A DNA stretch of 6,458 nt from Xanthobacteraceae bacterium. GTDB lineage: Bacteria; Pseudomonadota; Alphaproteobacteria; Rhizobiales; Xanthobacteraceae. Positions 1 through 5,390 of the stretch are shown here, in pieces. Positions within the stretch are counted from its first letter, which is position 1, and every line of letters begins with the position of its first letter. The position numbers and the translations under genes are program-made. The DNA lies in the NCBI GenBank assembly GCA_030043175.1, contig JASHYD010000982.1:1-6458 (forward strand). The letters run 5' to 3'. Under the pieces are notes generated by a model, which did not search any database, had not been told where the DNA came from, and saw nothing but the letters and a program-made list of their open reading frames with translations.

Positions 1-47
1 CTTTAGAATCAGATGGTTGTCGAGATTCCTATCAGCGGGAGGCTGGA

Positions 48-311
48 ATGGGTCTCGGGAGCGAACTCGAACATGCGGATCGCTTTGCGGCGTACGTCAA
101 TGAACTGACGAAGATGCTCGGGCATGCCGATCGAGAGAAGCCGTTTCGGGATTATTGCGCAGGTCTGCTGGCGACAGAGGGACGGCGCAGCGTGGAGCCG
201 ATGGCGGTGGTGACGGATCCGGGACGCGTTTCAGTGCAGCATCAGAAGCTCTTGCACCTTGTCGCCGATTCTCCGTGGTCGGATGAGAAGATGCTCGCCA
301 AGGTGCAGTAG
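48..311 (+). pseudogene. IS701-family transposase, N-terminal fragment
   Basis: The 87-residue product matches the N-terminal region of IS701-type DDE transposases as I know them. The diagnostic parts are the stretch around EGRRSVEPMA (residues 45-54), the QHQKLLH block (residues 65-71) and the SPWSDEKMLAKV end (residues 75-86). The ATG at 48 has a strong GGGAGG ribosome binding site at 37-42, so the true start is probably preserved. Full-length members have roughly 400 residues. This one stops at TAG 309-311 just after the AKV motif, and nothing downstream in any frame resembles the DDE catalytic core. It is therefore a dead remnant, and the left end of the element would lie before or at the window edge. 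Family recognition is from memory of the motif pattern, not a search. Confidence 0.8.
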
Positions 312-441
312 TACTAGCCGCTCGCGGCGCCAATATCGACGTGGTTTATAGGACGCTCCGAGGCGGGGATTGTTTTTCTTTCGGAAAACGGCGTCAGCGT
401 TCGGCTTCGGTCCAGGCGTCGCCAAGCCCCGTATAAAGGAT

Positions 442-606
442 CGAATCCAGTTCTATGAATGGCCTCTCGAATAGGTTGGCCGTGCCTTAGCGGATTTACC
501 GAAGTTTGGCGGAGAAATATTCCCCTTTTTAGCCAAAGCTGCGCAAGCCATACCGCGAGTGCAGCATGAGGACGATACCGAGTTAGCTGCTATAGTTGCA
601 CAGTGC
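442..606 (+). repeat. In-frame coding repeat, copy 1
   Basis: This 165-nt unit is related to the next one starting at 607. The best conserved codons are CGA/TGA, ATC/GTC, TAT/CAT, GAA, TGG, CCT, then GAA/GAT, TAG/CAG, and the R-x-x-A-D core. Identity is strongest over the first 70 nt and again over the TELAAI segment near the end. Differences are often at third positions, so the repeat was apparently kept at protein level before the gene decayed. Confidence 0.55.
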
Positions 607-764
607 TGAGTCCGGCTCCATGAATGGCCTGTCGATCAGCAGTCCCGTGTCATTGCAGACTTTCTGAGCGAAACGCAAATCTTCTTGGCTGAAGTGATGG
701 CGTTATCGAACATTGCGGCCGTCAAGGTGGTTACACCTCCTTTGCCGCCATTGCATTGGACGAC
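607..764 (+). repeat. In-frame coding repeat, copy 2 (frameshifted)
   Basis: This second unit starts at the TGA that replaces CGA of copy 1. Its first part is in the same frame as copy 1 (HEWPVDQQSRVIADFL). Its last part (TSFAAIALDD) aligns with TELAAIVAQC only in another frame, with an offset of 158 nt instead of 165, so a net loss of 7 nt is implied. A weak third copy may begin near 795 (LWNGAQDRIV), which I consider uncertain. Confidence 0.45.
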
Positions 765-833
765 GCTGTCAACGTCGGCGGTTACTGGCACCTTTGGAAC
801 GGCGCTCAGGATCGGATCGTTCATAGTCGATGA

Positions 834-1039
834 TGGCCACCACGGCGTTTCTGCCGGTTTTGCCCGCAGTGCCGGCACGAGCACAGTGAACCGAGCGGCG
901 GTGGTCGACCGTGGAGGCGCTCCGGCGCAAGCGCTACCTTCGCCCAGTACTGTAGGAACCGGTGGCCGCGGAACAGGAATTTTCCATTACGCTAGGTTGC
1001 TTTCCTGAACGTGGAATCCAATACGGACCGCCGGGAAGT
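834..1039. other. No gene seen
   Basis: No frame in this stretch gives a convincing protein on either strand. The frame open to TGA at 1006-1008 is rich in Ala, Gly and Thr, with no ribosome binding site or recognisable motif. It is read here as the decayed tail of the preceding pseudogene or as intergenic DNA downstream of the minus-strand protease gene. Confidence 0.4.
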
Positions 1040-2143
1040 TCACCTCGTTTTCCGGTTGGAAATTTTGACGACCTGCGCATCGATAGTGACTTTGAACCGC
1101 GACAGAAAGCTCATCCCCAGCAGACCGTCGACGCCGTCGCCAAAAGTGGCCTTGGCATCGTCCTCAACCACAATGGGTACGTCCTTGGCTTGCAGCGAGC
1201 GGAGTTGGATCGTTGCGGCTCGGCCCAGCTTCCCCTCGGTAATGCCGTTCGCCGTATGCAGTCGTACCGCGCTATCCTCATCGACGACGACCGAGGCTTT
1301 CTGGGCAAATGCCCTCTTGAGGGCGACGAACGTTGCTCCGGTATCTAGAACAAAAACGCCCCGTTTGCCATTGATCGCCACCGGTAATGTGAGTGGCCTG
1401 CGCTGCCGGGGGACCGGGAAAGCTTCTTCGCTGCCCGTCGGGAGGGAGCAATTTCCCTTCTTCATGTAGTCATCGATTATGACGCGAACCTGACTCGTAT
1501 CGTTGCGCTCAGGATTGAGAGATATCCAGGATTGGAGTGGTACTACCGCATCACAGAAACGACCCAGTTTCTCATAGCTGCGGGCAATACCCAAATAACT
1601 CACACTTGCGATTCGATCCTTATCTCCAAATAGCTCTATGGCGGTCACGTAGTCGTCAATTGCTCTCTGATATGAGCCAGCCCGATCGTGCGCTACAGCC
1701 CTCAAAAAGAACCCGTTGTCATTATAGGGTTCGAGCTTGATCAGGTCTGTCGCGACGCTTACTGCGTTGGCGTAGTCGGAAAGTTTCAAAAGAATATTCA
1801 CGGCAGCCCGCAACGATGCGGCGTGGCCGCCACACGTCAGTGAAAATCTGACTTGGGCATTTGCTGCCTCGCGCCGGTAGCCGGCATCGTCCAAGGCCTT
1901 GCCGAGATCGGCGATGGCCCGCTGGTCGCAAGGTTCACGATTAAGCTCCCCGAGATGTCTCCTGACCGGATCACGACCTGCGACGCTCATCGGGATGCTG
2001 ATCTGCAAGCGTTCTATCGTGGCAAAAAGGTCGTCAACATCAACGCTCTTCGCGCTGCGCGATGTCGCGAGTATAGCCGCGCTGCCCCACAGCATCAGCC
2101 AGACCAGGTAGGCCAGACCACGGGTGCCCCAGGAGCAATTCAT
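1040..2143 (-). CDS. TPR and retropepsin-like aspartic protease, membrane-anchored or exported
   Basis: The intact protein has 367 residues. A hydrophobic stretch at residues 8-27 acts as signal peptide or anchor, so the rest should be periplasmic. Residues about 77-225 are helical with TPR character (for example NGFFLRAVAHDRAGSYQRAI and SYLGIARSYEKLGRFCDA), probably for binding a partner or substrate. Residues about 251-360 form a retropepsin-like clan AA domain. FVLDTGATF carries the catalytic Asp267 in the DTGA motif, and the second signature is DGLLGMSFLSRF at 339-350. A single domain contributes one Asp, so the active enzyme should be a dimer. The start is supported by AGCGAGGA just upstream of the ATG. 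The gene stands alone; the next minus-strand gene is 650 bases upstream. Substrate unknown. Domain assignment is confident, biological role is not. Confidence 0.9.
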   Translation of the reverse strand: MNCSWGTRGLAYLVWLMLWGSAAILATSRSAKSVDVDDLFATIERLQISIPMSVAGRDPVRRHLGELNREPCDQRAIADLGKALDDAGYRREAANAQVRFSLTCGGHAASLRAAVNILLKLSDYANAVSVATDLIKLEPYNDNGFFLRAVAHDRAGSYQRAIDDYVTAIELFGDKDRIASVSYLGIARSYEKLGRFCDAVVPLQSWISLNPERNDTSQVRVIIDDYMKKGNCSLPTGSEEAFPVPRQRRPLTLPVAINGKRGVFVLDTGATFVALKRAFAQKASVVVDEDSAVRLHTANGITEGKLGRAATIQLRSLQAKDVPIVVEDDAKATFGDGVDGLLGMSFLSRFKVTIDAQVVKISNRKTR

Positions 2144-2196
2144 GGCAGTCCTCGCTCTCTGCGAAGCTTTTGTAGCACGGGCTTGGTTGCCTCGGT

Positions 2197-2225
2197 GAAA
2201 AATTAGGTGGTGATCGAGCGTTCAA
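2197..2225 (-). promoter_or_regulatory. Possible sigma-70-like promoter of the protease gene
   Basis: Reading the minus strand, TTGAAC (2220-2225) is followed after 17 bases by TTTTTC (2197-2202), about 55 bases before the start codon of the protease gene. The -35 box is good but the -10 box is poor, so this is a weak guess made from spacing and position only. Confidence 0.2.
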
Positions 2226-2317
2226 TTGCATCAGGCTCTGTTCGGGCGCCGCCGGGGTTTATTGGCGCTTTCGAAATCGTTGCAGCGGGAGATGCGGGGG
2301 TGGCCGGGGCGGCCGCG

Positions 2318-2733
2318 CTACGGGCTCGGGGGGGCTTTGCAAAACCTAGCCCCGGCGCATGGCCCTCCCGCGCCGCACTGAAACCACCCCCGTTGCCGGG
2401 AGCGGCCGTAGCGATCTCGCCGCCGTGTCACCGGCAACCTCTCCCCATCCAAGCACTTGGCAAAGCCTCCGCGTCATCCGGCTTGGCAAAGCAGAGCACC
2501 ACGAAGTCGCTCTCTTTCGGGGCTGCCGCCGGAGGTGCTTGTCGCTGCAAGTGCAATCGGCGCTGTCGACCGCTTGAACGAGTTGCAAACCATGCGGAGC
2601 CGGTTGTAGGCCTACGGTCGTTCGCCGCCCACTTCTTATCGAGGTCGGCCAAAGGCAGCGGCGGCCTCTCGGGAACGAGACGCGCTATTGAGCTTCTGGC
2701 CATGCAACGTTTCGAGTGTCCGCCGTCCGGCAT
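2318..2733 (-). pseudogene. Frameshifted remnant of a small conserved protein
   Basis: The minus-strand frame from 2733 reads DKKWAANDRRPTTGSAWFAT and then SDFVVLCFAKPDDAEA before turning into nonsense at about 2463 and stopping at 2428. Restoring a single lost T in the codons for GAGGCTTTGCC lets it continue FAKCLDGERLPVTRRR, and that frame stays open to TAG at 2318-2320. The joined text resembles a class of short rhizobial hypothetical proteins with the pattern CFAxPxxAxAFxxxFGGE, which I recall only loosely. No good ribosome binding site is visible at the nominal start. Function unknown. The plus-strand ORF covering the same DNA is read as its shadow. Confidence 0.4.
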
Positions 2734-2798
2734 CCGTCATCGTGGATGCGGCCAATTTCGATAGTCTGGTCGCCGGACAAGGTATCACGAATATCACC

Positions 2799-3134
2799 TC
2801 ACTGTTCGTGAGGCGCTGCGGCCTCGGTCGGGTCCGCGACAGGCGGGGCAGCGGGAATGGTAGCACAACCGGGGCTCGGGCAATCCACGGCGTTGTTCAA
2901 GATTGTGCTGTCCGGCTCGGGGGTGAACTCGGAGGTGAAGTCGGAGGGGAAAAGAGCGACCGGCAGGGCCGCCGGAACGACAGTGCAGGTCGCGGTCGCG
3001 CAATCCACGGCGCAGTTGGCGGTCGCGCACTCCACCGCAGACGGCGCTTGATGGGCCAGGTACCGCGGCTGCATGCTGAAAACGGCGACGGCGACTGCAG
3101 ACCCGGCAGCAACGATTAAGAAAATCATTTTCAT
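2799..3134 (-). CDS. Small exported protein with three AV[D/E]CX4C motifs
   Basis: The 111-residue protein has no family that I recognise. Residues 1-20 are a charged start plus a hydrophobic helix (MKMIFLIVAAGSAVAVAVFS), giving a signal peptide or an anchor; no lipobox is present. Six cysteines form three CX4C pairs (36/41, 45/50, 85/90), each preceded by AV[D/E]. Residues 42-60 and 82-100 are related copies 40 residues apart, each running AVDCxxxxC then [TA]xxPAAxPVA. The rest is Ala/Pro rich. The start at 3134 is preferred over the upstream in-frame codon at 3170 because GGAGG at 3141-3145 lies at the right distance and the signal sequence follows at once. The even number of cysteines in an exported protein suggests disulfides. 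Alternatives are metal binding or heme attachment, but no CXXCH is present. Confidence 0.75.
   Translation of the reverse strand: MKMIFLIVAAGSAVAVAVFSMQPRYLAHQAPSAVECATANCAVDCATATCTVVPAALPVALFPSDFTSEFTPEPDSTILNNAVDCPSPGCATIPAAPPVADPTEAAAPHEQ
2880..2892. repeat. 13-nt direct repeat, copy 1 of 2
   Basis: GCAATCCACGGCG occurs here and again at 3000-3012, exactly 120 nt apart and in frame. On the minus strand it encodes AVDC in both places. It is the best preserved piece of an internal 120-nt duplication in the cysteine-motif gene. Confidence 0.8.
3000..3012. repeat. 13-nt direct repeat, copy 2 of 2
   Basis: This is the second copy of GCAATCCACGGCG, encoding the second AVDC motif of the cysteine-rich exported protein. 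The 120-nt spacing equals the 40-residue period of the protein repeat. Confidence 0.8.
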
Positions 3135-3139
3135 CGAAA

Positions 3140-3161
3140 GCCTCCGACAGAGAACGGAGGC
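3140..3161 (-). promoter_or_regulatory. Hairpin covering the ribosome binding site of the cysteine protein
   Basis: A perfect 7-bp inverted repeat GCCTCCG/CGGAGGC (3140-3146 and 3155-3161) with an 8-nt loop lies in the leader of the minus-strand gene. In the transcript, the arm nearer the gene contains the GGAGG Shine-Dalgarno sequence, five bases or so before the start region. Folding would hide the ribosome binding site. This could give translational control, for example by temperature or a bound factor, or it could be chance. Confidence 0.45.
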
Positions 3162-3241
3162 ATTAAGCATGCATATTACAGCGGTCTCCGCACCGGCTCT
3201 CGCCGTCGGTCGCTCGGAGCGGCGGTGTTGTCAATCTCGAA

Positions 3242-3540
3242 CCAACCGCAAGCTTTACGGCTTGCGCAATGAGCGGCTAGCCCTTCGCAAGCTTCAATGG
3301 TCCAGTCGCACGCAGTCCAGATTTCTCGTCGAGCGCCAGCAAGCTGCAGAGGCGCTTGCCGACCTCAAGCCGGAGCGCGGTCGGGCATCGATCGATGACG
3401 CTGCGCTACGCGGCCGAATGGATCGGAGTCGGTCGGGATAGCGAGAAGGCGATCCAATGGCTGACCGCCCTCATCGTGCTGTGTTGTGTAATCCGCTGGC
3501 GATTGCCCTGACAGCCGCAACGTTGGCAAGTCGGTCCTGA
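3242..3540 (+). pseudogene. Broken coiled-coil/membrane protein, plus-strand member
   Basis: The first frame (3244 onward) encodes a charged helical stretch, NRKLYGLRNERLALRKLQ and then ERQQAAEALADLKPERGR, as in a coiled coil. The homology then changes frame near 3395 to TLRYAAEWIGVGRDSEKAIQ and WLTALIVLCC, and again near 3489 to NPLAIALTAAT, ending at TGA 3538-3540. At least two frameshifts are therefore needed. The C-terminal part is a hydrophobic segment, WLTALIVLCCxPLAIALTAAT. It aligns without gaps over 21 residues with the minus-strand remnant at 4142-4350, and I recall rhizobial hypothetical membrane proteins ending in this pattern. Function unknown. The 5' end and start codon are not identifiable. 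Confidence 0.5.
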
Positions 3541-3720
3541 GACCTACGTGCGGAGTGCCCGTCAACCCGTGGGCGTCGCTGGCTCGTGGAAAGACCGCTG
3601 CGGAGCAACCGAGCGGGATGCGGATCATACAAGCTAATCCCTCGCGCCAGCGAGCTTCGTGAAGTCGTTCACAGACCTGCAGTCCGTAGAGAGCGTATTC
3701 ACTCCCCATCGCAATGACGC
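3541..3720. other. Intergenic, no gene seen
   Basis: I see no convincing coding sequence here. A minus-strand ORF covering 3365-3709 has no recognisable motif and no ribosome binding site, and it overlaps the better supported plus-strand remnant. The promoter of the following secreted-protein gene should lie in this stretch, but no clear -35/-10 pair was found. Confidence 0.4.
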
Positions 3721-3736
3721 GATTGAGGAGAGACCC

Positions 3737-3988
3737 ATGAAAACGGCCACGACTTTGATCCTGACGGCGGCTGCCACCATGTCATTGCTGGTGGCGCCCG
3801 CGGCCGCAGGGACTGCGGACTATTCGCGCTTCACCCCATCCACCGAGATTTCACGCACTGCGCCATTAGGCGGGCACGCTTCCAGTTCTCGGCGCCAGGT
3901 TATGTCTGGACCGGCCACCGATCGAGGCGTGCCCTTCGTTCAGGACTGCGTACACGTCACCTTCCCGCAGTGCAGCGGCGGCAATTGA
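3737..3988 (+). CDS. Small secreted protein with two cysteines, hypothetical
   Basis: The 83-residue protein begins with a classical Sec signal peptide: MKTATT, a hydrophobic core to about residue 20, and an APAAA cleavage region at residues 20-24. The mature protein would be about 58 residues, rich in Ser, Thr and Gly, with Cys71 and Cys79 near the C-terminus (VQDCVHVTFPQCSGGN). These two could form one disulfide in the periplasm. The start at 3737 is favoured by GAGGAG at 3725-3730 with good spacing and by the signal sequence directly after it. An upstream in-frame GTG at 3659 would bury the signal peptide. I do not recognise the family. The gene lies between two broken membrane-protein genes and appears intact. 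Confidence 0.75.
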   Translation: MKTATTLILTAAATMSLLVAPAAAGTADYSRFTPSTEISRTAPLGGHASSSRRQVMSGPATDRGVPFVQDCVHVTFPQCSGGN

Positions 3989-4103
3989 GGAGCTACCCCA
4001 GCACGAGCGATTCGTGCAGCAGATCGAGCTCATCCATCAGCTAGCAGAAGCGGAGGGCTGCCGACGAGTTATCGCTGAGATTGATCAGCGGCCTTGCTGG
4101 TAG
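3984..4103 (+). pseudogene. Short protein-like frame overlapping the secreted-protein stop
   Basis: In a different frame from the secreted protein, the DNA reads EELPQHERFVQQIELIHQLA and then EAEGCRRVIAEIDQRPCW before TAG at 4101-4103. The composition, with amphipathic helix and few low-complexity residues, looks like the C-terminal end of a real protein. No ATG or GTG start and no ribosome binding site is positioned for it. It is either a gene remnant or a translationally coupled small ORF; I favour a remnant. No family recognised. Confidence 0.25.
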
Positions 4104-4141
4104 CCCTCTCGACCGCCGTCTCTATCTGCCGGATTGTTGTA

Positions 4142-4350
4142 TCAAGTTCCGCCAGGACGCTTGCCTGCATCTACCGCCTCGCCGCCCGTGGCGGCGAGCA
4201 ACAGCACCGCGGCCGGGTCCAGAAGCATCGCTACCACAAGGATGAAATACCTGGACGTCATCATCCTTGCCGCCGCCAGAAGGGTCGCCAGATACTTGAG
4301 CGGACCAGATCGGCCTCGGCCACCTGCCGCTGTCCCTCGATGGAAATCCC
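4142..4350 (-). pseudogene. Broken coiled-coil/membrane protein, minus-strand member
   Basis: The minus strand near 4350-4306 encodes ISIEGQRQVAEADL. Adding back one G at about 4305 joins this to GPLKYLATLL, followed by a poorer stretch and then YFILVVAMLLDPAAVLLLAAT, ending at TGA 4142-4144. The poorer stretch (AAARMMTSR) would read GGGKDDDV in another frame, so a second pair of compensating indels is possible. The pattern, charged coil then Y-L-A-x-L-L then a hydrophobic segment with DPAAVLLLAAT, is one I know from conserved alphaproteobacterial hypothetical membrane proteins. It is a C-terminal remnant only; the N-terminal coil is missing. It is related to, but clearly diverged from, the remnant at 3242-3540, so the two are paralogues rather than a recent duplication. 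Confidence 0.55.
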
Positions 4351-4458
4351 AACGCAAAGGCCGTGCGGGGCTCGTAGAGAGCCCCAAGCGTGACGCTGAG
4401 CTGATAGCTTTCTGATAGTTTGACCTCGGGGCAATGATGCCCGATCGGAGGTCCTGAC

Positions 4459-4713
4459 ATGTCTCTCAATATCCAGCCCAACATCATCGAACAACTCAAA
4501 CAGGCCATCGAAGCTTATGACGGTCCTTTGCCCGCTATTGGAGACAGCATTCAGGAGGTCTGGTTTCGTAATGCTGTAAAGCAACTCATAGAGTTGGAGC
4601 GTCAAGACCGGATCGACGCTCTCAATGGTGATCCAGAGAACAAGTTGAAAAAAATTAAAGCCGTTATATCTTCCAGCCCCATCATCATCCCGTATGGAAT
4701 GCGGCAAGCATAG
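4459..4713 (+). CDS. Hypothetical 84-residue protein
   Basis: The start is well supported: GGAGG at 4447-4451 with 7 bases before the ATG at 4459. The protein is soluble, without signal peptide or membrane segment. It is predicted largely helical in the first 55 residues (IIEQLKQAIEAYDGPLP and WFRNAVKQLIELERQDRID), then has a lysine-rich segment KKIKAV and a hydrophobic/proline end, PIIIPYGMRQA. I do not recognise the family. The reading frame is intact and free of repeats, in contrast to its neighbours. Its upstream neighbour is the minus-strand remnant ending at 4142, so it has its own leader. It could be a small regulatory or phage-derived protein, but the sequence does not decide. Confidence 0.7.
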   Translation: MSLNIQPNIIEQLKQAIEAYDGPLPAIGDSIQEVWFRNAVKQLIELERQDRIDALNGDPENKLKKIKAVISSSPIIIPYGMRQA

Positions 4714-4721
4714 TTAATAAA

Positions 4722-4737
4722 GCCGCAAGCATGCGGC
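4722..4737. repeat. Hairpin GCCGCA/TGCGGC after the 84-residue gene
   Basis: A perfect 6-bp stem with an AGCA loop begins 8 bases after the stop codon of the preceding gene and touches the ATG at 4738. Related words GCGGCAAGCAT (4701-4711) and AGCCGCAAG (4721-4729, 4753-4761) lie close by. It may contribute to transcription termination, though no T-tract follows. Confidence 0.35.
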
Positions 4738-5096
4738 ATGCATAAGCCTAAAAGCCGCAAGGCCGGTGCCTCCGCTACAGAGGCACCGCCTCCCATGCAG
4801 GATACGCCGAGTTCGACCTTGCAACCTTCGGCTCAACTGGCCGGCACGCCCTTTGACTTCCTTGTTTGGTCCCACGTGGTCGGTCGCCCCCGCTCGTTCA
4901 AGGACGTTGGGAGCGCCACGCAGTGGAACTGGCGCGGCGGGCTGCCGCCATGGCGGGCGGGGCGGCGCAGCGGTGGGCGAGACTGTTGGATATGAAAATG
5001 AACCGACAGGGGCGGCGAAAGGCCCACGGTTCCCGGTCACAGCACGACCGAGCGGCACAAACCTACCCGCGTCCTCCGACTTGTTCTCCGCCCTAG
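4738..5096 (+). pseudogene. Doubtful ORF, probably frameshifted
   Basis: The frame from ATG 4738 starts MHKPKSRKAGASATEAPPP and continues QLAGTPFDFLVWSHVVGRP, which looks protein-like, then becomes Arg/Gly/Trp-rich and stops at 4993-4995. A second plus-strand frame then looks better: WERHAVELARRAAAMAGG and AQRWARLLDMKM (about 4908-5000), ending at 5094-5096. The likely reading is one gene broken by an indel near 4890-4910. No ribosome binding site precedes 4738, where a hairpin abuts the ATG instead. The Pro/Ser-rich start followed by an Ala/Arg-rich helix vaguely recalls phasin-like proteins, but this is not an identification. Confidence 0.3.
4764..4788. terminator. Strong hairpin, possible terminator
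   Basis: CGGTGCCTC and GAGGCACCG form a perfect 9-bp stem (4764-4772 with 4780-4788) around a 7-nt loop. It lies 51 bases after the stop of the 84-residue gene. A run of T does not follow, so factor-independent termination is uncertain. If the ORF from 4738 is real, the hairpin is inside its coding sequence, which counts against that ORF being translated efficiently. Confidence 0.4.
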
Positions 5097-5390
5097 CCTG
5101 AACCGTAACCATCCGCTTCTTTGTAAAACTTCGCATCAGCCTCAGGAGCGAACTGCCCTGGGCCAGCCAGCACGCTGACTCTGGTGCCGACAGGTACGAG
5201 TTCCTGCAAGATTTCAATACGTTTCGCAGTCGACCGGCTGGTGTTGAAATTGACGCCGGTCAGTTTGCGACCAGGCCGACTGATGCTTGATACGAGACCG
5301 AGGTCCACGGGATTGTCGCCCAAAATGAAAAGCACAGGGATCGTCATCACCCGTGCAGGTGTGCCCGCCTCGACACCGGCGTCTCAGCTG
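5093..5390 (-). pseudogene. ABC transporter substrate-binding protein (DUF534/TrpX-like), internal fragment
   Basis: The minus-strand frame reads GTPARVMTIPVLFILGDNPV, then DLGLVSSISRPGRKLTGVNF, and then AKRIEILQELVPVGTRVSVL. This is the characteristic central block of the ABC_sub_bind (DUF534) family, whose usual text is TIPIVFxxGxDPVxxGLVxSLxRPGxNxTGVxF with a following AKRLELLRELxP. Members of about 320-330 residues bind a small ligand in the periplasm for an ABC importer. Here only some 95 residues remain. A TGA lies in frame just upstream of GTPARV, and the frame ends at TAG 5093-5095, so both ends are lost. No permease or ATPase genes are nearby. Family assignment is confident; it is non-functional. 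Confidence 0.8.

Larger units (their letters stand above)
442..833 (+). pseudogene. Decayed gene encoding a 55-residue repeat protein
   Basis: I do not recognise the family. The plus-strand frame open from 352 reads through a block RIQFYEWPLE, then TAG at 472-474, then a good protein-like stretch (ADLPKFGGEIFPFLAKAAQ and TELAAIVAQC). TGA follows at 607-609, then a second block VRLHEWPVDQQSRVIADFLSE. The two blocks align in frame with a 165-nt period. The TAG of the first copy faces CAG in the second, and the TGA of the second faces CGA in the first, so both stops look like C-to-T nonsense mutations. Around 720 the homology moves to another frame (YTSFAAIALDD at 732-764 against DTELAAIVAQC of copy 1), which implies an indel. 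That frame ends at TGA 831-833. No start codon or ribosome binding site is clear, and the true 5' end is unknown. Confidence 0.5.

Noticed and set aside
231..425. Minus-strand ORF starting LATPGPKPNADAVFRKKN, reminiscent of phage terminase small subunits
   Set aside because: The resemblance is limited to a short basic Pro-rich start on a TTG codon. The rest is antisense to the transposase fragment and has no terminase features.
636..884. Minus-strand ORF of 82 codons opposite the repeat pseudogene
   Set aside because: The plus strand carries the internal repeat homology, so this frame is most simply an antisense shadow.
2207..2764. Plus-strand ORF of 185 codons
   Set aside because: It starts at GTG without a ribosome binding site, is Ala/Gly/Arg/Pro rich with no motif, and lies opposite the better supported minus-strand remnant at 2318-2733.
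3365..3709. Minus-strand ORF of 114 codons
   Set aside because: It overlaps the plus-strand membrane-protein remnant, whose family pattern is recognisable, and has no ribosome binding site or known motif.
4122..4508. Minus-strand ORF of 128 codons
   Set aside because: It is one of the frames crossing the broken membrane-protein remnant and overlaps the start of the well-supported 84-residue gene. Only the GGGKDDDV piece may belong to the remnant.
4722..4788. Possible tRNA or structured RNA gene from the two adjacent hairpins
   Set aside because: The stems do not form a cloverleaf, no T-arm consensus is present, and the spacing fits simple terminator-like hairpins.
4714..5217. Minus-strand ORF of 167 codons
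   Set aside because: It is Arg/Pro rich and motif-free, and it crosses the hairpin region and the end of the ABC-protein fragment. It looks like an antisense open frame caused by high GC.
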